Shown one piece after another: positions 1-7,927 of a stretch of 53,300 bases of DNA. A program made the position numbers and the translations under genes. Source of the stretch: Paenibacillus turpanensis (GTDB lineage Bacteria; Bacillota; Bacilli; Paenibacillales; YIM-B00363); the NCBI RefSeq assembly GCF_011421635.1, contig NZ_WTLI01000021.1, positions 1 to 53,300 on the forward strand, in the 5' to 3' direction. The first letter of the stretch is position 1. Every line of letters begins with the position of its first letter. The notes under the pieces were generated by a model that was not told where the DNA came from, did no database searches, and worked only from the letters and a program-made list of their open reading frames with translations.

Positions 1-50
1 GAGGACTCCAGTTTAATTAGGGGGCCTAAGAGACTTTGCAGGTTTTTTCT

Positions 51-72
51 ATTGTTCATCTAGATGAACAAT
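51..72. repeat. Perfect 22-bp palindrome
   Basis: Positions 51-61 (ATTGTTCATCT) are the exact reverse complement of 62-72 (AGATGAACAAT), with no spacer. There is no T-tract after it on either strand, so it does not look like a terminator. A spacer-less dyad fits a dimeric regulator site better. No gene start is close by: the next plausible CDS begins near 350. Function unknown. Confidence 0.7.
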
Positions 73-223
73 GACTCACAACCAAACTCAGACGGAGCGA
101 CTTATTCGTGACAAAATGGAGCTATGACGACTCAATCCTGTTTACCGTTCGAACGATCTGGTTCATCTTCACCCTGCTGAATATTCTTGAAGTAAGAGAT
201 TCCCTGGAAGCGAGATAGGACAT

Positions 224-307
224 CGTCGGAAGAATACAGCAACAACCTCTCCGAATATAACGATAACAGCGGTTTTTCTATCGAAGTGAGATACCTGTGG
301 ATTGATG
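224..307 (+). pseudogene. Decayed 84-bp copy of the gene at 2214-2546
   Basis: Positions 224-307 align without gaps to 2368-2451 with about five mismatches. This matches the middle of the 110-residue protein gene downstream (the EEYS..YNDNSGFSIEV part). Upstream and downstream the similarity stops abruptly and there is no start codon, ribosome binding site or full frame, so this is a gene relic. The rest of 1-349 shows no gene I can support. The fragment suggests a former tandem copy, with the genes between 350 and 2200 now lying between relic and intact gene. Confidence 0.75.
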
Positions 308-349
308 TGGAGCGGTGACTTCATACAGATTTGACAGAGAAAGTATATA

Positions 350-1033
350 ATGAGGAGGGTGGGAAGCTCCTTTGCAGCGATAACTAGATATACTGGGGTT
401 AACCAGCGCATGATCCTTGGGGGAGAGGTGAACAAGATCGGAATGATGGTATTTTTAATTTTTACATGCTTCTTATTCCTTGTCTTAGTTCTATTCTTTA
501 TCGACTCTCTAGACCGTAAAAATAAAGCGGAACAGTTGAAGAAGTTTAGGGCGATTGACTCGTATACCGCTTACCATGTGGGTGGTGCGCCGAAAATACC
601 GGTTAGGGCCGGGATCACACTCTTGGTTGGTGAGGATCATTTGACGATCAAGCGTAGGAAACAAGTCTATGTTATACCGTTGAATGAGATTATCGCAGCT
701 GAAAAAATAATAAGAAGCGACCATCTTCTGGATGACTGGAAAAATAGAGGTCGTATTGATTCGGGTTCTCCTGAAAGCCTGCGGCTGGGGCCAATGCTGG
801 AGCTAATGGACCCCCAAGCGGGACCACGGATATTTAAAGAAAGGAATATGGTGTTTCTGCTGCTTAACTATCACGATAATATGGAGACGAAGGCAATGGC
901 GTTTGGATTTCCGGAAAAGCAGGATTTTGAAGTGTTTGATGCCTTTTACTCGCTTCTGCTGAGCCGGATCGAAAGCTGCAAAAATCCGAGTCGAATCGAT
1001 ATCGCTTTCAGTTACCTTCACCCTGGAACCTAA
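350..1033 (+). CDS. Single-pass membrane protein with cytoplasmic PH-like domain
   Basis: I do not recognise a named family. The protein has one strong membrane segment (roughly residues 32-52, rich in Phe/Leu/Val) followed by about 170 residues of alternating short hydrophobic strands (GITLLVGEDHLTIKRR, VYVIPLNEI) that resemble a bacterial PH-like fold, as in many small Bacillota membrane proteins. The protein at 21368 has a similar plan. The start is uncertain: the ATG at 350 lies inside an AGGAGG stretch. An ATG at 443, 14 nt after GGAGAGG, would place the membrane segment right at the N-terminus and is a good alternative. A short stem (CTCGCC/GGCGAG, 1036-1051) follows the stop, without a T-tract. 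Function unknown. Confidence 0.6.
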   Translation: MRRVGSSFAAITRYTGVNQRMILGGEVNKIGMMVFLIFTCFLFLVLVLFFIDSLDRKNKAEQLKKFRAIDSYTAYHVGGAPKIPVRAGITLLVGEDHLTIKRRKQVYVIPLNEIIAAEKIIRSDHLLDDWKNRGRIDSGSPESLRLGPMLELMDPQAGPRIFKERNMVFLLLNYHDNMETKAMAFGFPEKQDFEVFDAFYSLLLSRIESCKNPSRIDIAFSYLHPGT

Positions 1034-1223
1034 AGCTCGCCTGAGGGCGAGAAGATCCTGGTCATGCTGAATGAAAGTGTAAATAGTTAGGTTAGGTAGA
1101 TTATACGTTGAACTATTCAGAAAACTCTGATATAAAGGGGTAAGGAAATATTTGTATGTGCAACTGGCGTAAACGTGGATGACCACGAGGGAGCACATAT
1201 TTCATATGCCGTACGCCTGGGCA

Positions 1224-1256
1224 AAGTATTTGGTCGATGACCAAGTACTTTTTTTT
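1224..1256 (+). terminator. Rho-independent terminator
   Basis: A 12-bp stem (1224-1235 with 1239-1250, one T.G pair) with loop GAT is followed by an eight-T run ending at 1256. It separates the gene ending at 1033 from the DJ-1 family gene. Confidence 0.8.
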
Positions 1257-1367
1257 ATGGTATAGAAGGTTTTAGCGGAGCTGACGCGTTCTATATCGCA
1301 AGTGGTCATTAACATCATAGAAATGCTTCGAGAGAGGTTTTCTAATATTTTATAGGGGATGATGGCT

Positions 1368-1967
1368 ATGGAACAGGTGCGTCAGGCAAGAAATGTAGCG
1401 ATTTTGATTTTTGATCTAGTAGAGCCGTTGGATTTTGTAGGACCCTTTGAAGTATTTATTTCCGCAAGCAATCGGGGGAAGGATCTGAAGGTGTACACGG
1501 TGGCCGAATACGAACGTCCGGTGAACGCAATCGGCAATTTGAGCATCAATTCGGCCTACACATTCGATACTTGTCCGAAGCCGGACATTTTGGTGGTTCC
1601 GGGGGGGTGGGGTTCTCGCAAAGAAATGTGGAATGAAACGCTCACGACATGGATTCGGGAAGTGTCCAACGATGTGGAGATTCTTCTAACCGTCTGTACA
1701 GGAGCTCTCATTGTGGCTAAAACGAATGTACTCGATGGATTAAAGGTTACCACGAATCGTTCGGCGATTGATGAATTAAGAGACAATGTTTCCCCTACTA
1801 CGATCGTCCTCGATGATGTGCGTTATGTGGATAATGGGAAGATCGTGTTGTCTGCGGGTGTTTCGGCAGGCATCGATGCAGCTTTATATGTAGTAGAGAG
1901 ATTGTTCGGCGAGGAGAGGGCCGTACAGACGGCACGCATGATGGAGTACGACTGGGTAAGGGAGTAA
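1368..1967 (+). CDS. DJ-1/PfpI family protein
   Basis: This is a cytoplasmic class-I glutamine amidotransferase-like protein of the DJ-1/PfpI/isonitrile-hydratase branch, about 199 residues, the usual single-domain length. From the ATG at 1368, the conserved acidic residue is in VEPLDFVGP (E19), the oxyanion strand is LVVPGGWG (about 76-82), and the nucleophile-elbow cysteine is C110 in LLTVCTGAL. There is no AraC-type HTH extension, unlike many relatives. Three in-frame ATGs lie at 1359, 1362 and 1368; the AGGGG at 1353-1357 sits best before 1368. The substrate cannot be told from sequence. Relatives include isonitrile hydratases, glyoxalase III-like enzymes and stress chaperones. A small ORF follows after 16 nt, likely co-transcribed. 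Confidence 0.88.
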   Translation: MEQVRQARNVAILIFDLVEPLDFVGPFEVFISASNRGKDLKVYTVAEYERPVNAIGNLSINSAYTFDTCPKPDILVVPGGWGSRKEMWNETLTTWIREVSNDVEILLTVCTGALIVAKTNVLDGLKVTTNRSAIDELRDNVSPTTIVLDDVRYVDNGKIVLSAGVSAGIDAALYVVERLFGEERAVQTARMMEYDWVRE

Positions 1968-1983
1968 CAAGAGGAGGGTTGAT

Positions 1984-2124
1984 ATGATTCGTCTTTTTAA
2001 GCAGGGTGACGAAGGGTATGTGAAGGAAATGATGGCGGGGCATCCGCTGCAAGAGGTCAAGGTTGAAAAGGACTTTTTCAGACCGGAATACTCCAGAGTA
2101 ACGTTTATGAAGTCCATATCATAG
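1984..2124 (+). CDS. Small hypothetical protein, 46 residues
   Basis: A 46-codon frame (MIRLFKQGDEGYVKE...TFMKSIS) starts at an ATG placed 6 nt after a full AGAGGAGGG site and only 16 nt after the DJ-1 gene stop, so translation from the same mRNA is credible. It is hydrophilic with no membrane segment, Cys pair or recognised motif. It could be an independent small protein or the surviving N-terminus of a truncated gene; the following 90 nt carry no continuation in this frame. I do not recognise it. Confidence 0.5.
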   Translation: MIRLFKQGDEGYVKEMMAGHPLQEVKVEKDFFRPEYSRVTFMKSIS

Positions 2125-2213
2125 TGCCGGAAAAAGTGTCGGAGGATCTATGTCGCACAACGCATAAGTTAGGTAAGATTTAGAATAGGAAAAACAGGAG
2201 AGGGGGTAGTGAA

Positions 2214-2546
2214 ATGCTTCGAGAGCAGATTACAGCACGGGTGAAGGAAGCGGTAGAGGATCTTATTGCCCTGCGATTCGAAAAGCTCAAAGAGAATAAA
2301 ATGCTGGATGATGAAGGGGAAGCGCTTATCAAGCAAGTGCTTGAGCTTGAAGGAGCATTTTCCGAGCCGTCGGAAGAATACAGCATCGATCTCTACGAAT
2401 ATAACGATAACAGCGGTTTTTCTATCGAAGTGAGATATCTGTGGATTGATGGAGAAGAGAGTCAGCTGTATTTTGAATTTGAAGCATTGACCAATGCGGA
2501 TAAGACCAAAGTGGAGAAGCTGTACTTTAAGACTGTGGATGCTTAA
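2214..2546 (+). CDS. Hypothetical acidic protein, 110 residues
   Basis: Unrecognised cytoplasmic protein. The N-terminal half (residues 1-50) is a charged helix-forming stretch; the C-terminal half looks like beta strands (EEYSIDLYEY, FSIEVRYLWIDG, QLYFEFEAL), giving a small alpha/beta domain. There is no signal peptide or membrane segment. The start is supported by GGAGAGGGGG 7 nt upstream. A decayed fragment of this gene lies at 224-307, about 94% identical over 84 bp, so the locus once held a second copy. It is followed after 49 nt by the DoxX gene. Confidence 0.65.
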   Translation: MLREQITARVKEAVEDLIALRFEKLKENKMLDDEGEALIKQVLELEGAFSEPSEEYSIDLYEYNDNSGFSIEVRYLWIDGEESQLYFEFEALTNADKTKVEKLYFKTVDA

Positions 2547-2595
2547 TAGACGGTTGAAGTGGAGATAACCAAACGGAAAAAAGGAAGGATGTCGA

Positions 2596-3063
2596 ATGAT
2601 CCCTTTACTGATTTTGGTTAGCAGCTATGCGACACTTACACTTGTATTTCTCTTGAGTAGAACACGTTATTTAGAATCAGCTAACAAACGAGCCCGCTAT
2701 GCTATGAGTATCATGCTAGTGGCCACAGGAATCAGTCATTTTACAAGCAGTGAGCAATTCGTGCAAATGATTCCCGGAATTCTTCCTTACCCCGAGACGA
2801 TTAACGTAATTAGCGGCATATTGGAATTCCTTCTAGCTATAGGGCTCTTGACCAAAGGCTACTCCCGGCTGACGGGCGCAGCAACCGCGGTCTTTTTTAT
2901 CCTTATCTTTCCGGCCAATATTAACAATGCATTATACGGCAACGAGGTTCCGGGCGGGCTAAATAGCATCCCGTATTATCCATGGATTCGATTGCTGTTC
3001 CAGCCTTTTTATATTTGGTGGGCATTATGGTCCGCCTCTGTCTTGCCTCCCCGTGGCAAATGA
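2596..3063 (+). CDS. DoxX-family integral membrane protein
   Basis: About 155 residues with four predicted membrane segments (near 3-20, 36-50, 68-88 and 95-112, plus a C-terminal hydrophobic stretch), the layout and length of DoxX/DoxD-like proteins. The ISGILEFLLAIGLL segment and the NINNALYGNEVPGG loop fit DoxX-like proteins of Bacillota. Exact role is unknown; relatives are linked to quinone or thiosulfate redox and to antioxidant complexes. The start has AAGGAAGGA upstream. A terminator follows directly. Confidence 0.78.
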   Translation: MIPLLILVSSYATLTLVFLLSRTRYLESANKRARYAMSIMLVATGISHFTSSEQFVQMIPGILPYPETINVISGILEFLLAIGLLTKGYSRLTGAATAVFFILIFPANINNALYGNEVPGGLNSIPYYPWIRLLFQPFYIWWALWSASVLPPRGK

Positions 3064-3073
3064 GCATACTCAC

Positions 3074-3109
3074 AAGCTGTCCTGCCAAACAGGCGATGGG
3101 CAGCTTTTT
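3074..3109 (+). terminator. Terminator after the DoxX gene
   Basis: AAGCTG (3074-3079) pairs with CAGCTT (3101-3106) and an inner CCTGCC/GGCGATGG part extends the stem; a TTTTT run follows at 3105-3109. Confidence 0.65.
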
Positions 3110-3154
3110 ATATTGAAAAAAAATTCTTCCCAAACATTTCTCCCATGTGATATA

Positions 3155-3241
3155 TTTCGTATAGGAAATTTCGTGTACGAAATGTTTGGTGTCCAAGGGA
3201 GTTATTGCGGGGGACTCTCTATAAGTATTTCGTATGAGAAA
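3155..3241 (+). promoter_or_regulatory. Three 14-bp operator-like repeats (TTTCGTNNNNGAAA)
   Basis: Three copies are seen: TTTCGTATAGGAAA at 3155-3168, directly abutted by TTTCGTGTACGAAA at 3169-3182, and TTTCGTATGAGAAA at 3228-3241. The middle copy has perfect 6-bp arms (TTTCGT/ACGAAA). Copies two and three are 59 bp apart and are both followed by related sequence (TGTTTGGTGT and CATTTTGGTGT). All lie in the 237-bp leader of the efflux operon, 59-145 bp before its first start codon. The layout fits a MarR- or TetR-type repressor or activator site. Core promoter elements could not be placed with confidence. Confidence 0.6.
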
Positions 3242-3299
3242 CATTTTGGTGTGACAGCTGAGCACGCCATAAACAACGGGAAGAGGTTGGGGAGAGAAG

Positions 3300-3956
3300 A
3301 TGAAGCGCAAAGTTATTTTGTACGTGATTTTAGCGGTATTCGCCATTGCAGGGATCGGCGGGGGAGGCATGTACTGGTATCAGAGCCAGCATTACATCAC
3401 GACGGAGGATGCGAGACTGGCGGGCGATATTTATAAGGTTGTGCCTCGTGTTTCCGGGAAGGTGACCTCGCTCCAAGTTAAAGAAGGCGATCATGTCGTG
3501 ATGGACCAAATCATCGGTCAGCAGGACAGCAGCAATTTATCAACCAGCATGCTGGATCAGGCAGTACTGCGTTCGCCGATCGAGGGAACGGTGATCAAAA
3601 CCTCGGTCCATGAAGGGGAAATTGCTTCGCCGGGACAGACGGTAGCAATGGTTGTCGATAACAGCAAGCTGTATGTGTCGGCCAATATTGAAGAGACCGA
3701 TATTCAACGGGTGCACAAAGGACAGAAGGTCGACGTGATGATCGACACGTTTTCGGGAACGACTTTGCAGGGAGAGGTTTCGGAGATTGGCCATGCAACG
3801 GCATCTACGTTTGCCCTGCTGCCTTCCAGCAATACGAGCGGAAACTTTACGAAGGTAACCCAGCGGATTCCGATCAAGATCGCGATCGGGGATCAGCAAG
3901 GCTTGGACTTGTCGGTTGGGCTGAGCGCTACGATTAAAATCCATGTGATGGAATAA
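3300..3956 (+). CDS. HlyD/EmrA-type membrane fusion protein, short form
   Basis: Adaptor subunit for the efflux pump. One N-terminal membrane anchor (residues 5-27) is followed by a DARLAGDIYKVVPRVSGKV lipoyl/barrel-sandwich half, the second half (VLRSPIEGTVIK..VHEGEIASPGQ) and a beta-barrel domain ending IKIHVME. It is 218 residues long; EmrA homologues are usually over 330. The long coiled-coil hairpin normally inserted between the two lipoyl halves is missing (only about 20 residues, near 66-86). GGGGAGAG lies 3 nt before the ATG. It is the first gene of an operon with a second adaptor and a DHA2 transporter, so it probably assists drug or toxic-compound export. Confidence 0.85.
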   Translation: MKRKVILYVILAVFAIAGIGGGGMYWYQSQHYITTEDARLAGDIYKVVPRVSGKVTSLQVKEGDHVVMDQIIGQQDSSNLSTSMLDQAVLRSPIEGTVIKTSVHEGEIASPGQTVAMVVDNSKLYVSANIEETDIQRVHKGQKVDVMIDTFSGTTLQGEVSEIGHATASTFALLPSSNTSGNFTKVTQRIPIKIAIGDQQGLDLSVGLSATIKIHVME

Positions 3957-4007
3957 AAACGATAAATCGTGTTAAGACAGCAGCATAAAGGAGAAGGCGA
4001 AGAGAAC

Positions 4008-5333
4008 ATGAAGAGAACAGGACATGTGAAACAATGGATTCCTGCGGTGCTGGTGTTAACGACGGCCGCTATGCTGCAGGGCTGCGGATTGACGGATGCT
4101 TCAACGGGGGCTGAAGGCTCGGCCGTTCCCGTGCAGACAATAAAGCTTAGCAGTGCGGCGGCGGATGCCGGCTTCAGCGGCAAGGTGATTCCCGACCAGG
4201 AGGTAAAGGTCGTCTCCAAGGTTTCCGGCAGAGTAGCTTCCGTTGTTGCGGAAGAAGGCGCCAAGGTGAAGAAGGGCGATGTCCTGCTGCAGCTGGAGAA
4301 GGAAGACCTCGAGAAGCAGCTGCGCCAGGCGGAAGCGGCATTAGTGGCGGCCAAGGCGAAGCTGGCCGATGTGCGCAATGGGGCGCGGCAGCAGGAGCTT
4401 GACGCTGCGGCCAGCGCGCTGAAGCAGGCGCAAGCGGGCTTAGCGAGCGCTTCGGCGGTGGTGGAGCAGGCGGAGTCGGGTTACCGCTTGGCGACGAATA
4501 TTTATAATCAGCTGCGGAACCAGTATGACAGCACCTCGGCTGTCACACGTGACGATCTGGAGCGCGGGACGTTTGAATTTGATAAAGCGAAAGCCGGCTA
4601 TGAGCAGGCTTTGGCGGGTAAACAATCGGCGGAGGCCGCCGTTGCGGCGGCGCAGGCGAAGCTGGATTTGACGAAGGCGGGCGCGACCGAGAATACGGTC
4701 ATCGCGATGGAAGCCGAAGTGGAACGCTTGACGGCAACGGCGGAGCTGGCACAGTCGGCGCTGGATCATACAGCGATTACAGCTCCGATTGACGGAATTG
4801 TCGTGAAGCGCTCCGTTTCCGCCGGAGAAATGGCTCAGGCAGGAACGACCGTGTTATCGTTGGTGAATATGGACCGCGTACAAGTCGAGCTCAGTGTAAT
4901 GGAGAACCAGATCGGCAAGCTGCAGGCGGGGGCTGCCGTCACGGTATCGGTGCAGAACGTACCGAACGAAACGTTCCCAGGTACCATTACGTTCGTCAGC
5001 CCGGTGTCGAACGCAAACAGCACGACGTTCCCGGTCAAGGTGACGGTGGATAATGCGAAGGGGCTGCTTTTTGCCGGTATGATCGCTCAGGTACATGTAA
5101 GCGACGCAGCGCAGGCACAGCTGGAGGTGCCGTCAAGCGCTCTAGTAACGAGAGACGGGAAAACCTATCTTGTTTCCGTTATAGATGGCAAAGCCCACTA
5201 TGTTGAGGTAACCGCGAAGGAAAAGAGTCCGTCATTGGCTTATGTCCGTGCTTCCGGGCTCACGGCGTCATCCCGGATCGTTGTTCAGCCAACCGACAGC
5301 ATCACGGAAGGAACGCCTCTCAAGGCGGAATAA
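4008..5333 (+). CDS. HlyD/RND-type efflux adaptor lipoprotein
   Basis: Second adaptor subunit, anchored as a lipoprotein. I start it at 4008, giving a classic lipoprotein signal (AVLVLTTAAMLQGC, lipid-modified Cys near residue 26); the ATG at 3969 would add 13 residues before the signal peptide. After a lipoyl half (VVSKVSGRVASVVAEEGAKV) comes an Ala/Gln/Glu-rich coiled-coil hairpin of about 150 residues (roughly 95-250), then the second lipoyl half (ITAPIDGIVVKRSVSAGE), a beta-barrel and a membrane-proximal domain. Length (441) is normal for this class. It lies between a hairpin-less HlyD protein and a DHA2 pump, so the long hairpin may be supplied by this subunit. Confidence 0.88.
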   Translation: MKRTGHVKQWIPAVLVLTTAAMLQGCGLTDASTGAEGSAVPVQTIKLSSAAADAGFSGKVIPDQEVKVVSKVSGRVASVVAEEGAKVKKGDVLLQLEKEDLEKQLRQAEAALVAAKAKLADVRNGARQQELDAAASALKQAQAGLASASAVVEQAESGYRLATNIYNQLRNQYDSTSAVTRDDLERGTFEFDKAKAGYEQALAGKQSAEAAVAAAQAKLDLTKAGATENTVIAMEAEVERLTATAELAQSALDHTAITAPIDGIVVKRSVSAGEMAQAGTTVLSLVNMDRVQVELSVMENQIGKLQAGAAVTVSVQNVPNETFPGTITFVSPVSNANSTTFPVKVTVDNAKGLLFAGMIAQVHVSDAAQAQLEVPSSALVTRDGKTYLVSVIDGKAHYVEVTAKEKSPSLAYVRASGLTASSRIVVQPTDSITEGTPLKAE

Positions 5334-5345
5334 GGAGGGGCTTTT

Positions 5346-6944
5346 GTGTCTACATCATCAGAGGAGCAAGCCCCCGCGGTACCTTCGGCTGAGGAAGGAA
5401 AAGGAATATGGCTTGGGCTAATCGCCATCGTTCTCGGAACCTTTGTTTCGGTATTAAACAGCAGCTTAATGAACGTCGCCCTGCCCCAGCTCACAGCAAT
5501 CTTTGGTTCCGATACCCAAACGATGCAGTGGGTGCTTACCGGTTACATGCTTGCTGCTGCTATGGTTATACCGCTCAGCGGCTACTTGGGAACGCGGTTT
5601 GGCAATAAAACGGTGTTTGTGTTTTCCGTCGCCGGGTTTACGGTAGGCTCGGTCTTATGCGGCTTGGCTTGGAGCGATACGACCTTAATTTTATTTCGAA
5701 TCCTTCAAGGGTTAGCCGGCGGCTTTATTATGCCGATTGGCATGTCCATCATTTATTCAACATTCCCTAGGGAAAAGGTAAACACTGCTATTGGACTTTG
5801 GGGCATTGCCGCAATGGTTGCTCCTGCGCTTGGACCGACGGCAGGGGGATACTTGATTCAAAATTTCAGCTGGCGCTTGTTGTTTCTCATTAACATTCCG
5901 ATCGGGGTTTTTGCGGTATTTATTGGAAACGTGCTGCTGAAGGATTCACCGAAGGTTAAAGGGATCAAGTTCGACGTTCCGGGTGCAGTGCTGTCTATGA
6001 CCTTCTTCGGTACGCTGCTGTTTGCATTAAGCAAAGGGCAATCGGAAGGCTGGACGTCGCCGTATATACTCAGCTTTTTCTTTATCAGCCTGCTCAGCTT
6101 TGCGCTGCTGCTGTGGGTGGAGCTCGGAACGAAGAACCCGATGCTGGACCTCAGGCTTTACGGAAACGCGAAGTTCGCCATCAGTACAGTAGCTTCCTGC
6201 CTAGTCATGATGGGCTTAATGGGGGGCTCCTTTCTCACCCCGCTGTACTTGCAAAACATTCAAGGCTTGAATTCGATGCAAGCAGGGCTCGTCATGATGC
6301 CGCAGGCCATTGTGATGGCGATCATGATGCCGCTGAGCGGCAAGCTTACCGATAAGTTTGGGATTGCTCCCGTTGGTGTGGTCGGCTTGGCGATCCTAGG
6401 GATAACGACGCTGAAGATGCATCAGTTGACGGCCGATACGCCCAACCACTGGCTGAATGTGATTATGTGCATTCGCTCGGTCGGCATTGGGCTGTGCATG
6501 ATGCCTCTGACTTCCGCCGGGATGCAGGCGGTGCAGCCGCATCAAATCGCGAATGCGTCACCGTTGGGCAACGTTTCGCGGCAAGTTGCGGGCTCGATGT
6601 CGATCGCGATTTTTACTGCGATCATGAGCAACCGGCAGCTGGTACTGACGCAGTACATTAATGAAAGTGTAACCATGGATTCGTTTGCCGCGAAGGAGAC
6701 GATTGCCGCGCTTTCCGGTTATATGCAGCAGGCCTCTATGGATGCAGGTACGGCCACGGCGGCGGCTTCCTCTCTGATCGCAGGACTTATTCAAAAGGAA
6801 GCCTTTGTGCGCGCGATTGCAGATACATTTTACCTGTCGGCCATTCCGGCGTTTATTTGTATCCCGTTTGTCATTTGGATGGGCTGGAAACGAAAGACGA
6901 GGGCGATCGATGCGAACGCTTCGAAAGCGGATGTCGGAGCGTAA
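5346..6944 (+). CDS. DHA2-family MFS multidrug exporter (EmrB-like)
   Basis: A proton-driven drug exporter of the 14-helix DHA2 family, 532 residues, full length. Visible signatures include LNSSLMNVALPQL in helix 1 (DHA2 motif D1 region), the GYLGTRFGNK loop (motif A), LFRILQGLAGGFIMP in helix 4 (motif B) and APALGPTAGGYL in helix 5 (antiporter motif C). The start is GTG at 5346, with AAGGAGGGG just upstream overlapping the stop of the adaptor gene (12-nt gap), which indicates translational coupling. The Asn at residue 33-34 within LNSSLMN replaces the Asp often found there. It works with the two upstream adaptors; substrates cannot be predicted. Confidence 0.92.
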   Translation: MSTSSEEQAPAVPSAEEGKGIWLGLIAIVLGTFVSVLNSSLMNVALPQLTAIFGSDTQTMQWVLTGYMLAAAMVIPLSGYLGTRFGNKTVFVFSVAGFTVGSVLCGLAWSDTTLILFRILQGLAGGFIMPIGMSIIYSTFPREKVNTAIGLWGIAAMVAPALGPTAGGYLIQNFSWRLLFLINIPIGVFAVFIGNVLLKDSPKVKGIKFDVPGAVLSMTFFGTLLFALSKGQSEGWTSPYILSFFFISLLSFALLLWVELGTKNPMLDLRLYGNAKFAISTVASCLVMMGLMGGSFLTPLYLQNIQGLNSMQAGLVMMPQAIVMAIMMPLSGKLTDKFGIAPVGVVGLAILGITTLKMHQLTADTPNHWLNVIMCIRSVGIGLCMMPLTSAGMQAVQPHQIANASPLGNVSRQVAGSMSIAIFTAIMSNRQLVLTQYINESVTMDSFAAKETIAALSGYMQQASMDAGTATAAASSLIAGLIQKEAFVRAIADTFYLSAIPAFICIPFVIWMGWKRKTRAIDANASKADVGA

Positions 6945-7030
6945 CAGGGAGATCGCGGCCGGCTGGAACGTGAGCGCGATTCCACCGGGGACTTAAAGCT
7001 TTTCGAGGGCAATGCGGCGATAAACCATCG

Positions 7031-7060
7031 TTACACGTGAAAAATGATAAATGCTATAAT
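7031..7060 (+). promoter_or_regulatory. Probable sigma-A promoter for the MarR gene
   Basis: A perfect -10 TATAAT (7055-7060) is preceded by TTACAC (7031-7036) at 18 bp. The next start codon is at 7109, so the MarR gene can be transcribed on its own, apart from the efflux operon. Confidence 0.55.
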
Positions 7061-7108
7061 GTGAACAGCACGACCTGACTTTTTGGGATAGAAGGAGTTC
7101 ATCGCCCC

Positions 7109-7651
7109 ATGAATGGTGCTCAAGCAGAACAAATTAGCCAAGCGCTGCGGAAAGTGACAAGACTCTACAATTCGGCGATCGTCGAAATGGTTAAAGATCT
7201 TGAGTTAACGAAGCCGCAGCTGATAACCCTCGGACAAATTTATCGGGGGCCGAAAACAATCGGTCAAATCAGCGAAGGAACCTTTTTATCCTACAGCACG
7301 GTTTCGGGCATTATTGACCGATTGGAACGGGACGGATGGGTGGAGCGGGTACGCGACACGTCTGACCGCCGAGTGACATGGATTCGAACGACCGTGAAAT
7401 CCGAGCAGTTTAAGAGCTTGTTCCATTCCTACGAGCAAAAATTGTTTGGCGATGTTCTGCGAGAGTTAAGCGATGATCAGGTGAATGGTGTACTGCAGTC
7501 CCTGCAGCTTCTCATGGAGCAATTTCAAGCTCATCTCGACCATACCGCTTCTCAAGGGAGCGGGACGAACTCGATAAAATCGTCTTCCAGGGAAAGCCAA
7601 ACGGATGAAGCAAGCATTTCCCCGGACGCAAGCAAATCACGGGAAGCGTAA
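7109..7651 (+). CDS. MarR-family transcriptional regulator
   Basis: Winged-helix DNA-binding repressor of about 180 residues, longer than the usual 140-150 because of a polar Ser/Thr-rich tail (about 150-180). The recognition helix region is LSYSTVSGIIDRLERDG and the wing is VRDTSDRRVTWIR, both typical of MarR. It has AAGGAG before the ATG and its own promoter, and is followed by a terminator. Placed directly after the efflux operon on the same strand, it is the best local candidate for binding the three 14-bp repeats at 3155-3241. That link is an inference from position only, and no copy of the motif is seen in front of this gene itself. Confidence 0.88.
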   Translation: MNGAQAEQISQALRKVTRLYNSAIVEMVKDLELTKPQLITLGQIYRGPKTIGQISEGTFLSYSTVSGIIDRLERDGWVERVRDTSDRRVTWIRTTVKSEQFKSLFHSYEQKLFGDVLRELSDDQVNGVLQSLQLLMEQFQAHLDHTASQGSGTNSIKSSSRESQTDEASISPDASKSREA

Positions 7652-7708
7652 AATCACGTTTGTTTAACACGACGAGGGCAAGACCTACTCTTACATTATG
7701 TATAAATG

Positions 7709-7739
7709 AAAGCCGGAGCGCTTACGCCCGGCTTTTTTT
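7709..7739 (+). terminator. Terminator after the MarR gene
   Basis: The stem AAAGCCGGAGCG with CGCCCGGCTTT (loop CTTA, one bulge) is followed by a T7 run. It insulates the downstream chemosensory operon. Confidence 0.85.
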
Positions 7740-7856
7740 CATGAATACAATTCCTTAAATTTCGCTATATTCCCGCAAAAACGAATGAATTCTTACGATT
7801 TTTTGTACGTTCGACATGTAACGACAGGATCCCTCTTGAAACGACGATATTACTCA

Positions 7857-7885
7857 TTTACACGCTGTTTTTTAATTTTTATACT
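7857..7885 (+). promoter_or_regulatory. Sigma-A promoter of the chemosensory operon
   Basis: TTTACA (7857-7862), 17-bp spacer, TATACT (7880-7885): one mismatch to each consensus hexamer. It is 42 bp before the kinase start and is the only convincing promoter seen ahead of the overlapping gene series ending at 18635. The 116 bp between the terminator and this promoter hold nothing else I can identify. Confidence 0.7.
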
Positions 7886-7927
7886 AGGAAAAGCGAGTTC
7901 AATCCTGCATCTGGTGGAGAACATGTT

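Noticed and set aside
169..435. 88-codon minus-strand frame at the left end
   Set aside because: No ribosome site, antisense to the gene relic and no recognisable protein features.
3053..3436. 127-codon frame between the DoxX and HlyD genes
   Set aside because: It overlaps the terminator, the operator repeats and the HlyD start in another frame.
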